This document shows, piece after piece, positions 33,756 through 42,371 of a DNA stretch of 64,000 nucleotides; position 1 is the stretch's first letter; the number at the start of each line of letters is the position of its first letter. This DNA comes from CAYNEO01 sp964396245 (GTDB lineage Bacteria > Zixibacteria > MSB-5A5 > GN15 > FEB-12). The stretch is taken from assembly GCA_964396245.1 (NCBI GenBank), contig CAYNEO010000006.1:1-64000 (forward strand), given 5' to 3'. The notes under the pieces were generated by a model. The model saw nothing but the letters and a program-made list of their open reading frames with translations. It was not told where the DNA came from and ran no database searches. Position numbers and translations under genes: made by a program.

Positions 33756-35285
33756 GTGAGACAGCGAGGATTTATGGTGAAAACAGGGGTGGGAATACTG
33801 GTGGTGGCAGTGACGTCACTCATTGCGGCCGGCTGCAGCCAGAAAACGGCGCAGATAGAAATTCCCAAAACACACGACAAAGAAGTGGCGGCGCAGTACG
33901 CCAAGCTGGGTAACGACGGGTACATGGCGCTCGACAACGCCGGGCTTGACAGCGCGGTCGTGCTTTTCACTCAGCAGGCAGAACTGATTCCCGAAGGCAA
34001 GTGGGGATACTACAACCTGGCGTGCGCCTACGGGCGAAACGGCAAGGTTGACGAAGCGTTTGTCTGGTTGACCAAGGCGGTGGACAACGGCTGGGATAAT
34101 CCCTCTCAGCTGGAGGATGACGGAGATCTCGCGGCGCTGCGCGAGGATGCCCGTTTTGAGCCTCTTGTGGAGAAAGCACGCGCGGAGCAGGCACATCGCG
34201 AGGCGATGTTTGCCGCCGGATTGCCGCAGTACGACAACCCGCCGATGGAATTCGCGAATGAAGATGAATTGAGCGCCTGGGCGGACGAACAGACCGAACT
34301 CTTGCGCGCAAATATGCGTATCTGGCAGGGCTGGCAAACGATGGCGGCGCGAATGGATATGGAAGCCAAACGGCTGGCAGCCATGCGAGAGATTCACAAG
34401 GACGATCCCGGTTTCGATTATGACCTGCAGAGGATTATTGTCATGAGTCGACTGAAGTCACTCTACGACGAGCAGTGGGGATCGATCTCGGAGGCGGTCA
34501 TGGCTGCCGCGGATGATTACCTGAAGAATCATCCGGACGGCGACGGAAGCGGGCAAGCGGCGTATCGGGGCGGCATGGCGGCGATGATGCATCGTGGTGT
34601 CGCGAGCATCGATGATCCGCAGTGGGCGGCTGATTATGCCAGGGCCAAAACATACTTCTCCTCGGTCCCGGAGACTTCCGAGTACTACGGGGCATCGCAG
34701 GCTTTCCTGCTGGCGGCGGATGTCACCAAGGCCGGAAACCACCGGGAGTCGGTTTATCCCCGGGTGAAGGAATTTGCCGAGAAGTACAATGAGGATAACG
34801 GCGCCAAGACGATTATGTCGGTATTCCTGCACCCCGACGTGATCGCTTCGATATGGCCAATCCCTCTCACCGCAGTCGATATCGACGGCAAGCCGGTTTC
34901 ACTGGATCAGTATAAGGGAAAAGTGGTATTGCTTGATTTCTGGGCGACATGGTGCGGGCCGTGCCGGGGCGAGCTGCCCTATATCAAGGCGGCCTACGAG
35001 AAGTTCCACAAAGACGGGTTCGATATTGTTTCCATTTCGCTGGATTATCCGCAACGAACGAACATGGACGATTACAAGACATGGATTGCGGACAACGGCA
35101 TGACGTGGCGGCACGTCTACGACGGTGAGAACTGGGACAGCCCGTCGGTGAGATCATACTATGTGACGAGTATTCCGTCGCCGTACCTTATCGGTAAGGA
35201 CGGCGAATTGGTCGCGATGGGTGATGATTGCCGTGGCGAGGACCTGGAAAAGAACATCCAGAAAGCGCTGGGGTCATCGATCTAA
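33756..35285 (+). CDS. TPR lipoprotein with C-terminal TlpA-like thioredoxin domain
   Basis: A 509-residue lipoprotein. The GTG at 33756 has AGAGGAG upstream, and the lipobox is SLIAAGCSQ. Residues ~45-150 hold a TPR module (WGYYNLACAYGRNGKVDEAFVWLTKA) ending ALREDARFEPLVE. A middle region of ~200 residues is unrecognised. The C-terminus is a TlpA/ResA-like thioredoxin fold with the active pair in WATWCGPCRGELPYIKAAYEKFHKDGFDIVSISLD and a cis-proline region SIPSPYLIG. It should be a membrane-anchored periplasmic disulfide reductase. A strong terminator follows. Confidence 0.88.
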   Translation: MRQRGFMVKTGVGILVVAVTSLIAAGCSQKTAQIEIPKTHDKEVAAQYAKLGNDGYMALDNAGLDSAVVLFTQQAELIPEGKWGYYNLACAYGRNGKVDEAFVWLTKAVDNGWDNPSQLEDDGDLAALREDARFEPLVEKARAEQAHREAMFAAGLPQYDNPPMEFANEDELSAWADEQTELLRANMRIWQGWQTMAARMDMEAKRLAAMREIHKDDPGFDYDLQRIIVMSRLKSLYDEQWGSISEAVMAAADDYLKNHPDGDGSGQAAYRGGMAAMMHRGVASIDDPQWAADYARAKTYFSSVPETSEYYGASQAFLLAADVTKAGNHRESVYPRVKEFAEKYNEDNGAKTIMSVFLHPDVIASIWPIPLTAVDIDGKPVSLDQYKGKVVLLDFWATWCGPCRGELPYIKAAYEKFHKDGFDIVSISLDYPQRTNMDDYKTWIADNGMTWRHVYDGENWDSPSVRSYYVTSIPSPYLIGKDGELVAMGDDCRGEDLEKNIQKALGSSI

Positions 35286-35311
35286 TTCAAGTCCGTCGGA
35301 AATGATCACAT

Positions 35312-35340
35312 AACAGGCCGCAGTTGCGGCCTGTTTTTTT
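35312..35340 (+). terminator. rho-independent terminator
   Basis: Stem AACAGGCCGCA / TGCGGCCTGTT (11 base pairs), a two-base loop, then T5. It ends the TlpA-like gene. Confidence 0.85.
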
Positions 35341-35364
35341 GGCTCGAGTGGCGGCCGGCCGGTC

Positions 35365-35829
35365 TCAGAGGTCCAGAGCCATGAATCGGGCGCCGGCAAT
35401 GGGGTTGTGACGGTAGGGCTCGGTGTCATGGAAGCCGAGCGATTCATATAGCCCGATAGCTTCCTGCATCCAGGGAACGGTGTCGAGTAACATTCGTTTA
35501 TAGCCCTGTTCCCGGGCGATGTCGATAATCCGGATAGCCAGTTTTCGGCCGAGACCCTCTCCCCTGACCCGTGGCCGAACGTACAGGCGTTTCATTTCAC
35601 AGGTGTCGGAGTCGATTTTCCGAAGCGCGACACATCCGACCGGCTGTTTTTCGTAGTACGCGACCAGCAGGCGGCCCCCGGGCGGGGCGTATTCTCCCGG
35701 CAGGGAGTTTAACTCACTTTTGAAGTCCTGAAACTCGAGGCTGAATCCGAGGGTATCGGCGTACTGTTCAAAGAGCCGGCGAGCGTCGGCGATATGCCGG
35801 TCACTTGTTGTTTCGACTATCTTCGGCAT
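35365..35829 (-). CDS. GNAT-family N-acetyltransferase
   Basis: A 154-residue GNAT enzyme starting at the ATG at 35829. Acetyl-CoA-binding motif A is clear (MKRLYVRPRVRGEGLGRKLAIRIIDIA), as is the late LYESLGFHDTEPYRHNP, which recalls the small-molecule acetyltransferases of the YjgM/PhnO kind. The substrate is not predictable. It is convergent with the TlpA-like gene, and the terminator at 35312 lies between them. Confidence 0.87.
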   Translation of the reverse strand: MPKIVETTSDRHIADARRLFEQYADTLGFSLEFQDFKSELNSLPGEYAPPGGRLLVAYYEKQPVGCVALRKIDSDTCEMKRLYVRPRVRGEGLGRKLAIRIIDIAREQGYKRMLLDTVPWMQEAIGLYESLGFHDTEPYRHNPIAGARFMALDL

Positions 35830-35901
35830 AAAACTGCGGTACAACCTCCGCGAAATCTACTATTGTCCGTGGCCGGAGTCAACTTCACTCAGACCACATG
35901 T

Positions 35902-36258
35902 TTACTTCCTGCGCCGGCGGGACGATTTCCCGGAAGTCCTCCGTCGAGATTTACTCCGGGCCATCCGGGTATCGGCCGCTTTCCGACCGGCGAGTTTCTG
36001 GGACGCCTGTCGGGCAAGGCGGGTTTTCCTCAGGCCGAGACTCTGCGCTTTCGACTGAACGGATGAGAACGTACGGCCAAGTTCGTTAGCAACCGTCCGT
36101 GTGGGTTTCCTGGGATATTCGCGCCGGAGCGTCTTGATTTCATTCGGCAACCATGCCTGCGGACCCGCGGGCCGCCGCCGCTTGCGAGCCATCAGCGGAT
36201 TCGGCTCTTTGCTTTTTCTTTTCCTGGTCGCGGCTCTTTTTTTCGTTGCCTTGCGCAT
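35902..36258 (-). CDS. small, very basic DNA-binding protein with a SANT/Myb-like core
   Basis: A 118-residue protein starting at the ATG at 36258, with AGGGA upstream. The N-terminal ~30 residues and the last ~30 are lysine/arginine tails (MRKATKKRAATRKRKSKE; SKSRRRTSGKSSRRRRK), as in bacterial histone H1-like proteins. The middle (WLPNEIKTLRREYPRKPTRTVANELGRTFSSVQSKAQSLGL) has the tryptophan and helix pattern of a SANT/Myb helix-turn-helix. It should bind DNA broadly, perhaps as a chromatin-like protein. A palindrome lies about 40 bases upstream. I do not know an exact family. Confidence 0.65.
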   Translation of the reverse strand: MRKATKKRAATRKRKSKEPNPLMARKRRRPAGPQAWLPNEIKTLRREYPRKPTRTVANELGRTFSSVQSKAQSLGLRKTRLARQASQKLAGRKAADTRMARSKSRRRTSGKSSRRRRK

Positions 36259-36298
36259 CACACGTTCCCTTCGGTTTGATGTTCGCACACAACCGACC

Positions 36299-36322
36299 GA
36301 TCATGCATACGTGTACATGATC
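36299..36322. promoter_or_regulatory. palindrome upstream of the basic DNA-binding protein gene
   Basis: GATCATG, ten bases, CATGATC; the inner ten bases (CATACGTGTA) are also nearly self-complementary. It lies in the leader of the gene starting at 36258 and could be an operator. No binding protein is known. Confidence 0.35.
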
Positions 36323-36396
36323 GTCTACAATATATACGACAATGAAAGCGTGTATGATGTTCCCGGATGGAACGCCGGAGTTTGCGTCATGTGCGC

Positions 36397-37332
36397 CTAT
36401 TTTTCGCCGAGCCTGGCGGTAGCGGGAACGTAGGTACCGTCGAAAAACACCGACCATGTCGCCCCGTTATCGGTCGACCGCTCGATAAACTGCCGGACCT
36501 CGCCGTCCTCCAGGGGCGTAAAGGTCATGCGTGACAGCTCGGTCGATCCATCCAGATTGACTCCCTTGCCTTCAAAGTGCATGGCGCCGCCGACCAGTTT
36601 CCCCTCATATCGCAGGATGTCGCCCGAGGCACTGATCCACGTCTGGTACCACTTGTTGGCGTGGGGGTCATAGTAATTGATCGACTTGCCGTCCACGCCG
36701 TACGGTGAGCTCCATTCTTCCAGCAGGGTACAGCCGTTGAGAATCTTCGACACGTGGCTGGTTCCGACACGCCGTTCCGACGGACCGAAAACGGCCCAGT
36801 CACCAACCCAGAAATCGAATTGGGAATATCTCGGGTCGTACTCGCACGGTCGGGCATTACGCTCAGCGGCCCGGGTTACTTCCTTGAAACGCGGGTCATC
36901 GCGAAGCGAGTTGAGATCAGAATCGGACTCGAGGAGCTTTGTATTCCCAAAGCCGGCATCGTCAGCCTTCTCGAGCCACTTGAATGCCGCGTCGGAATTG
37001 CCGCTGAGAGCGGCGGCGCAGGCAAGGTTGTAGCGGGTTTGCGGGAGGGCGTAGCCGAGAGCTTCCGCCCTTTCCCATGCTTCCAGCGCTCCCGGGTAGT
37101 CTTTCTGCATGTGTCGCAGGGAACCGAGCTGCATCCAGGCAGCAGCATTCTGTGGGTCGGCAGTGACGATTTTCTCGTACGCTGCGGCTGCTTCAGTATA
37201 GTCTTGCGCCATCATCAGCGCTCGAGCCTGTTCCAGGGTGGGGGTGTCGGCGGACCCCTGGGGGTAAACGCCCGGAACCGTCAAAATCAGCAGCACCGCG
37301 AGTATCAGCACTACTCGTCGCAAAAGATTCAT
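36397..37332 (-). CDS. secreted TPR protein with C-terminal DUF1579-like domain
   Basis: About 311 residues. The ATG at 37332 is preferred over the adjacent ATG at 37335 because it is the better distance from GGAGG. A signal peptide (LILAVLLILTVPGVYP) is followed by two or three TPR units (YTEAAAAYEKIVTADPQNAAAW), a closing TRYNLACAAALSGNSDAAFKWLEKA segment, then a beta domain (QFDFWVGDWAVFGPSERRVGTS) typical of DUF1579. That fold is a small beta barrel, sometimes ligand-binding. The closing TPR segment closely resembles one in the TlpA-like protein at 33756. Confidence 0.75.
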   Translation of the reverse strand: MNLLRRVVLILAVLLILTVPGVYPQGSADTPTLEQARALMMAQDYTEAAAAYEKIVTADPQNAAAWMQLGSLRHMQKDYPGALEAWERAEALGYALPQTRYNLACAAALSGNSDAAFKWLEKADDAGFGNTKLLESDSDLNSLRDDPRFKEVTRAAERNARPCEYDPRYSQFDFWVGDWAVFGPSERRVGTSHVSKILNGCTLLEEWSSPYGVDGKSINYYDPHANKWYQTWISASGDILRYEGKLVGGAMHFEGKGVNLDGSTELSRMTFTPLEDGEVRQFIERSTDNGATWSVFFDGTYVPATARLGEK

Positions 37333-37438
37333 CATGGACCTCCTGTATCTACTAATAACGTCTACGGATCTGCATACGGTATTCGGGGCGCGTTGGGTTC
37401 AATTTTTTATTTGACTCGCAGTCACGCCGGTCGAGTAT

Positions 37439-37466
37439 TGTGTCTGTCAGGTTATCTACAGACACA
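37439..37466. promoter_or_regulatory. perfect 9-base inverted repeat
   Basis: TGTGTCTGT, ten bases, ACAGACACA. It stands between the divergent genes at 37332 (minus) and 37519 (plus), so it could be a shared operator. Confidence 0.4.
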
Positions 37467-37518
37467 TCGACGGATACATGTGATAACACACGCAAGCGAT
37501 CAGTCGGAGGTGATCAAT

Positions 37519-38055
37519 ATGGTGACAAGGGCGCTGGGGGCAATGGTCATGTTTTTGGCTGTCATTGCAGCGGGATGTACGGGTTCGGGTGACAGTTCGG
37601 TGGAAATCAGGCGGCTTTCTCTCGATGATGCCACGGGAGTGGTGGATAGCCGGCTGGTGGTTCCGGACGCGGAGGTTTCGGTTGACGGCGGCGGTTCGCT
37701 TCGCATTGATGCCGGAGGACCAATGACCGTGAGGTTATTTGCCGTTCCCGATATTGATCTCGAGAACGCCAGGCTCAATTACCGGGTGCAGGTGCGGACC
37801 GAGGGAGTTCAAGGGACGGTCTATCCGGAGATGTGGTGTCAGTTTGCGGGAATGGGAGAATACTTTTCGCGCGGATTGCAGAAGCAGTTGAGCGGGACAA
37901 CGGATTGGACGACACTCGAGACGCCGTTTTTCCTCAAGGCGGGCGAAAATCCTGACACCGTGAGGCTCAATATGGTGATTACCGGGCCGGGAACGGTCTG
38001 GGTTGACGATATCAGGCTGGACCGGGAGCCGTTGGAGAACTCCTCGCAGCAATAA
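37519..38055 (+). CDS. lipoprotein of unknown function
   Basis: A 178-residue lipoprotein. GGAGG stands 8 bases before the ATG at 37519, and the lipobox reads VIAAGCTGS. The mature part has a beta-sandwich look (LNYRVQVRTEGVQGTVYPEMWCQF, then GPGTVWVDDIRLD), like a carbohydrate-binding or galactose-binding fold. A much longer frame continues upstream but lacks coding character. A perfect inverted repeat lies 50 bases before the start. Confidence 0.7.
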   Translation: MVTRALGAMVMFLAVIAAGCTGSGDSSVEIRRLSLDDATGVVDSRLVVPDAEVSVDGGGSLRIDAGGPMTVRLFAVPDIDLENARLNYRVQVRTEGVQGTVYPEMWCQFAGMGEYFSRGLQKQLSGTTDWTTLETPFFLKAGENPDTVRLNMVITGPGTVWVDDIRLDREPLENSSQQ

Positions 38056-38150
38056 CCCACGCAAAAGCTTCCTTGACTGAGTCGACACAATCTGTATGTT
38101 GAGGGGTGGAGTGTTTGCTGTGGGATTGACTGACGGGGAGACCGTCGCAT

Positions 38151-39527
38151 TTGAATATTGGGGATACGTTGCAGGTCAGATTTGCATCACTTTTCCGCCG
38201 AGCTGACATCTGGCTGGTTTTCCTGATTGCGTTGGCGCTTCGACTGGGTTTTTTCAGAGTCGTGGTCGGCCAGATCAGCACTGATTCACTGGTGTCGGTG
38301 GCAGGCGACAGCGTTCACTATGTGCAGCTCGCACGAGATTTCATCCATGGCACCAGCGGGGCATCCGATTACCTCTGCACGTGGGGACCGGGGTTCTCCG
38401 CTTTTTTGGCCGTGGTATTTACATTCTTCGGTGAGCACTGGACGTTTCTGACGTTAGTGCAAATACTGCTTTCGTCCCTGTCCTGCGTGCTGTTGTACGC
38501 TTTTACATTCATCGTCACGCGAAGTTATCTGGCTGCGTTCATTGCGGCGATTCTCCTCGCAGCGTCGCTGACCGCCATATCGCTGAGCGTGATGATCCTG
38601 TCGGAAACCCTGTACGTATTCGTGTTTCTCGCCGGGCTGACGCTGTACATAAGCGCGCTTCAAACCGGACGCTGGCGGCTTTTTATTGTCTCGGCGGTTT
38701 TTACCGGGTATGCCATCCTTGTCAGGTCAGTCGGCCAGTACTGGCCGGCAGCCATGCTTGTCATTGCGGTCCTCTTTGTATTTGAAAAGAGAGCCGCGCG
38801 GGATCACGGGGGCGGCAGAATCAACCGTGTATTGCTGTCAAAAGTGTTGATCTGCGTTGGGCTTGTTCTGGCTATCGAGGGAGCCTGGATGACACGAAAC
38901 TACGTTACCCACGGAACGTTTTTCCTGACGACAGCCGGCTCGGGGGGAATGGCCAATGTGGCTGCCATGGCATGCGAACGGATGGACGGGCGAGCATATC
39001 GCGAGATCAGGGCTCAGTGGCAGGCGGAATACATGAAGGAGCACCATCTCTCCAGGCTTTCACCGGTTGATGCACGTCGAGCGGACACTGAAAAATCTTC
39101 CGAAATTCTAAGACGGTACCCGATTGAAGTCTTTGCGGCGTATATGTCCACGGTCTGGCGAAATCTGAATGAAGTCAATCGGTTGAATCGGACGCTGTTG
39201 CCGGCATACAAGGCCAAGGTTGTGCAGTTGGAATACTTTTTTTTGGACAATCGACTTAATTACCTGCCCTTCATCCTGTCAATAGCAGGACTTTTGCTTC
39301 TTCTGGTGAAACGCAATTTCATGGCTGCAGTCATCTTTGGCGTAACGTACGCTTATTTTGTCTCGTCATTAGGCTTTACCCTTTGGCAGGGCTCCCGGCT
39401 TTTTCTGCCGGGACAGGTGGCAGCCCTTCCGCTGATCGGCGTTTCAATCCTGTCAGTGATGGAGTTCGTGCGGAGCCTTGCCGCAAGGGCTATACGCGTT
39501 TTCCCTCGGTTCCGTGATGATAAATGA
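38151..39527 (+). CDS. multi-pass GT-C glycosyltransferase, family 39-like
   Basis: A 458-residue protein with about eleven membrane helices. The N-terminal loop after the first helix reads SLVSVAGDSVHYVQLARDF, with the aspartate and the D-x-Y segment expected of a GT39/ArnT-like acidic motif. The next loop, DYLCTWGPGFSAFLA, also fits. Such enzymes transfer sugars from polyprenyl phosphate to lipids or proteins on the periplasmic side. The TTG start has GGGAG upstream. tRNA-Leu and an AftA-like gene follow on the other strand. Confidence 0.7.
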   Translation: MNIGDTLQVRFASLFRRADIWLVFLIALALRLGFFRVVVGQISTDSLVSVAGDSVHYVQLARDFIHGTSGASDYLCTWGPGFSAFLAVVFTFFGEHWTFLTLVQILLSSLSCVLLYAFTFIVTRSYLAAFIAAILLAASLTAISLSVMILSETLYVFVFLAGLTLYISALQTGRWRLFIVSAVFTGYAILVRSVGQYWPAAMLVIAVLFVFEKRAARDHGGGRINRVLLSKVLICVGLVLAIEGAWMTRNYVTHGTFFLTTAGSGGMANVAAMACERMDGRAYREIRAQWQAEYMKEHHLSRLSPVDARRADTEKSSEILRRYPIEVFAAYMSTVWRNLNEVNRLNRTLLPAYKAKVVQLEYFFLDNRLNYLPFILSIAGLLLLLVKRNFMAAVIFGVTYAYFVSSLGFTLWQGSRLFLPGQVAALPLIGVSILSVMEFVRSLAARAIRVFPRFRDDK

Positions 39528-39590
39528 GCAGGAACAGATACCCGGCGGCCTGTGACCGATTCTGTGGAGTTTGAGAGAATTTGAATCAAA

Positions 39591-39674
39591 TGCCGAAGGG
39601 GGGACTCGAACCCCCACGCCCGTAAGGACACTGCGCCCTGAACACAGCGTGTCTACCAATTTCACCACTTCGGC
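39591..39674 (-). tRNA. tRNA-Leu, anticodon CAG
   Basis: An 84-base tRNA read on the minus strand from GCCGAAG to CTTCGGC plus the discriminator A. It has the D-arm GTGAAATTGGTAGACACG, the anticodon loop GTTCAGG (CAG), a long variable arm (TGTCCTTACGGGCG) and the T-arm with GGTTCGAGTC. The long variable arm and anticodon identify leucine. CCA is not encoded. Confidence 0.92.
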
Positions 39675-39829
39675 AATATTGATCGCGAATCCGCGAACCT
39701 GAGCGGTCAGGCGTTTCAATATACACGCAAAATCGGTCAGCGCAACCGCAAAATTTCAGACACGCCGATGGCTTCCGGACGCGTCGAATATCAAGCAGTC
39801 AGCCAGCAAAACAAGGCAGATATGGATCA

Positions 39830-42124
39830 TCAATGGGTTTCTCGGAAATCAGCCGCGATTCGCCCGTGAAACACCGGCAATAGCATCTGTTCACGCCGGA
39901 AGAACCCCAGGTCAAAGGAGATCCGGCCCGGTTGCCGCGGGACCATCCTGTAGCAATAGACGATATCCCATTTCCCCCAAGTACCTGTCGGAGTCGCAGG
40001 TGAAAAATCCAGGTTTTTCCGGGCGCCGTCCGAAGTGAACAGGTGCAGAGAGATTCGATAGTCCCCCGATATATTCTCCCTCGCCTCAAAACGAAAGATA
40101 ACCATTATCGAGTCACCGACAAGAATGGCATCGGCGCCGACCAGGGCGATACTGTCCGCAAAAACATGCTGTCCCCCCGCTATGTTGATGGAATGAAAAG
40201 CCGCTGAATCGAGTTTGACACGTTTCGTCACCTGATCCCTGCCCTCAGGAATCAAATAGGACGATATATCCTTCACACGTTCAAGATACAGCAGGCTGTC
40301 GGCCACCGAGGCAAAGGGCCGTTCCGGCTTCCGGGCTCCTCTTTCGGGCAGGTTCTTGGAGAGCTGAAAGAGGTTGCGGCCCGGACGTCTTATGAAGAGA
40401 GCAGAGTCACCGGTAACAGATTGAGGAAACGACAGCGTCTTGCTCGTATACATATAAGGGTAGTTGCTTATGTTTATCGGGATCTGGTACCGTCCGGAGT
40501 TGGCCGACGGCATGAAATAATCCACCGTATCAAACACGTTGTATCTCAGAGCAACATAGAACACGTACGGGTCTGCTATCGGTTGAAGCAGATTCAGGAA
40601 ATCGTAACGTTCTTTGAAACGCGAGGCAGGATGGGAATAGTGCTCGTTGTTGACTATGAATGTATAGACCGGGTAAAATGAGCATACCTGTAATATGGCT
40701 GAAAGGAAGACAGTACCGGTGGCCGCCTCCATCTCCACGGGATTGGTGCCCCAATCCGGTGCCGATTCGGAGCGGGCGGTCTTGACCATATTATCTTTTG
40801 CGCAGGTGTCGAGGCTGTTGAGCCGGACCATCAACAGTGTGATGAGGATTACGGCAACCGCATAACGGCGAGTCCGGGTACGCACACTCCAGCGGAGAAC
40901 TGCCGCCAGAAACAGCCCTGATATGGGAACACCGGCCAGCATGACGAAGTCGCGAGCTTTCGTGAGATTGAACGAAATATCCAGTGCGCCCAGAATGGAT
41001 CCCGCCAGAAAGAACACAACAACGGATCCTACCAGAATCAATAGACTCCGGTGTATTGGCGCGCGGTACCGCCTGGCCGAGTATATGAGACCGCCCAGGA
41101 AGATAAGTCCAATCCACGACAGCTTCATATACTCGAAATCTATGCCGGAGCTATCAAATGTGAACCATCCTCCCCGGGATCTGTCCATACCGAAACGGGC
41201 AATTGACACCAGCAATGGCAACCAGTAAGGAGCGCTGAATATCGCCGCCAATCCCAATACGATCAGGGCCGGTTTCAGATGATATCTCGATTGTCGGCGA
41301 ATGAATGACCAATTGCGGAACAGGGTCTCTCTCATCACTATGAGAAAGCCGCCCATGAAAAACGCATAGAAGTAGGTCGCAAAGATAACGGCGCCGAGAA
41401 TACCGCCCGCGAGATAAAACCGCCACCCGGTGTCCGGATCCTTCACTCTCTCGACAAAGTACAGCCACCAGGGGAAGAAGAGCATGTTCCCGATATATTG
41501 GTGGGCGCTGTGAAAGACAAACGGGATACGATCACCGGTGAGCAATACGGCCGCAAATGTGATCAGCAGAGCCTGAAGCGGCGATACCAGTTTTCTCCAG
41601 AGCAAGTACAGGCCTCCCGGAACGATGATTGACAGTATCCAGAGACCGATCTTCATCATCTTGTAGGCGTCGACCGACATCAGTTTGGCATACACGGAAA
41701 GGCAGAAGTAGTAGAGCGGCGGATAGAACGGCGGCAGGTTCTTGTAGAAAAAGTCAGTATCCCAGCCAAAGTACACAAAATGCAGAACCTGCGCTATGCG
41801 GAACTGTTGATCACCCCAGTAGGCGTTAAGGCCAAATGCGGTACCGTCGAAGACAATAGCGGTGAACACCAGACTGTTTACAGACAGAGTCATGATCAGC
41901 GAGAAAATTCTCCAGCCGGTTCGAAACGGTGCGCGCCAGAGTATTACGACTATTGTCACGAACGCCAGCGACCAGCCGTCGAGCCAGATCAGGTCATAGA
42001 TCAACCGCTCCTGATCATACGCTCTCAGCGGAAACGAGCGTACGAAGAGCAATAGTCCAAGCGAGAAATACAGAATCACTGCAAGAAATGTGAGAACTGC
42101 TGCCCTATTCGTGTGGAATTTCAT
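39830..42124 (-). CDS. AftA-like membrane arabinosyltransferase homologue
   Basis: A protein of about 764 residues. The first ~450 residues have roughly a dozen membrane helices; the last ~300 form an extracellular beta-rich domain. The loop NAYWGDQQFRIAQVLHFVY, then NLPPFYPPLYYFCL, matches by memory the GDQ-FR and FYPPxYF motifs of AftA, the arabinofuranosyltransferase (GT85) of mycobacterial cell walls. Finding it in a Gram-negative context is unusual. The substrate may not be arabinose. The ATG at 42124 is preferred over the TTG two codons earlier. Confidence 0.6.
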   Translation of the reverse strand: MKFHTNRAAVLTFLAVILYFSLGLLLFVRSFPLRAYDQERLIYDLIWLDGWSLAFVTIVVILWRAPFRTGWRIFSLIMTLSVNSLVFTAIVFDGTAFGLNAYWGDQQFRIAQVLHFVYFGWDTDFFYKNLPPFYPPLYYFCLSVYAKLMSVDAYKMMKIGLWILSIIVPGGLYLLWRKLVSPLQALLITFAAVLLTGDRIPFVFHSAHQYIGNMLFFPWWLYFVERVKDPDTGWRFYLAGGILGAVIFATYFYAFFMGGFLIVMRETLFRNWSFIRRQSRYHLKPALIVLGLAAIFSAPYWLPLLVSIARFGMDRSRGGWFTFDSSGIDFEYMKLSWIGLIFLGGLIYSARRYRAPIHRSLLILVGSVVVFFLAGSILGALDISFNLTKARDFVMLAGVPISGLFLAAVLRWSVRTRTRRYAVAVILITLLMVRLNSLDTCAKDNMVKTARSESAPDWGTNPVEMEAATGTVFLSAILQVCSFYPVYTFIVNNEHYSHPASRFKERYDFLNLLQPIADPYVFYVALRYNVFDTVDYFMPSANSGRYQIPINISNYPYMYTSKTLSFPQSVTGDSALFIRRPGRNLFQLSKNLPERGARKPERPFASVADSLLYLERVKDISSYLIPEGRDQVTKRVKLDSAAFHSINIAGGQHVFADSIALVGADAILVGDSIMVIFRFEARENISGDYRISLHLFTSDGARKNLDFSPATPTGTWGKWDIVYCYRMVPRQPGRISFDLGFFRREQMLLPVFHGRIAADFRETH

Positions 42125-42371
42125 CTTCAATTACCCTGCCTGTGTACCCCGAGACTCCGCTACGTCGCGGTACCACCCGCAGAGCCCGTATCCGAGATTA
42201 CCATCGTCACACAGTATGAACATGAATTCAAGAACACTCGGTGAAACCTGCACTAGACCATCCGCTCCCCAACCATAAATCATATTCAGGCAGTACGATA
42301 CCACTCCCATTGGACGCATGCAACGATTTTGTCGGTGTGGTCGGGTCGCGTGTCCTCGCAGTTCGTTTACA

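Noticed and set aside
42131..42319. 62-codon minus-strand frame before the AftA-like gene
   Set aside because: No ribosome site and no family pattern; it may be chance, though its aromatic content is slightly protein-like.
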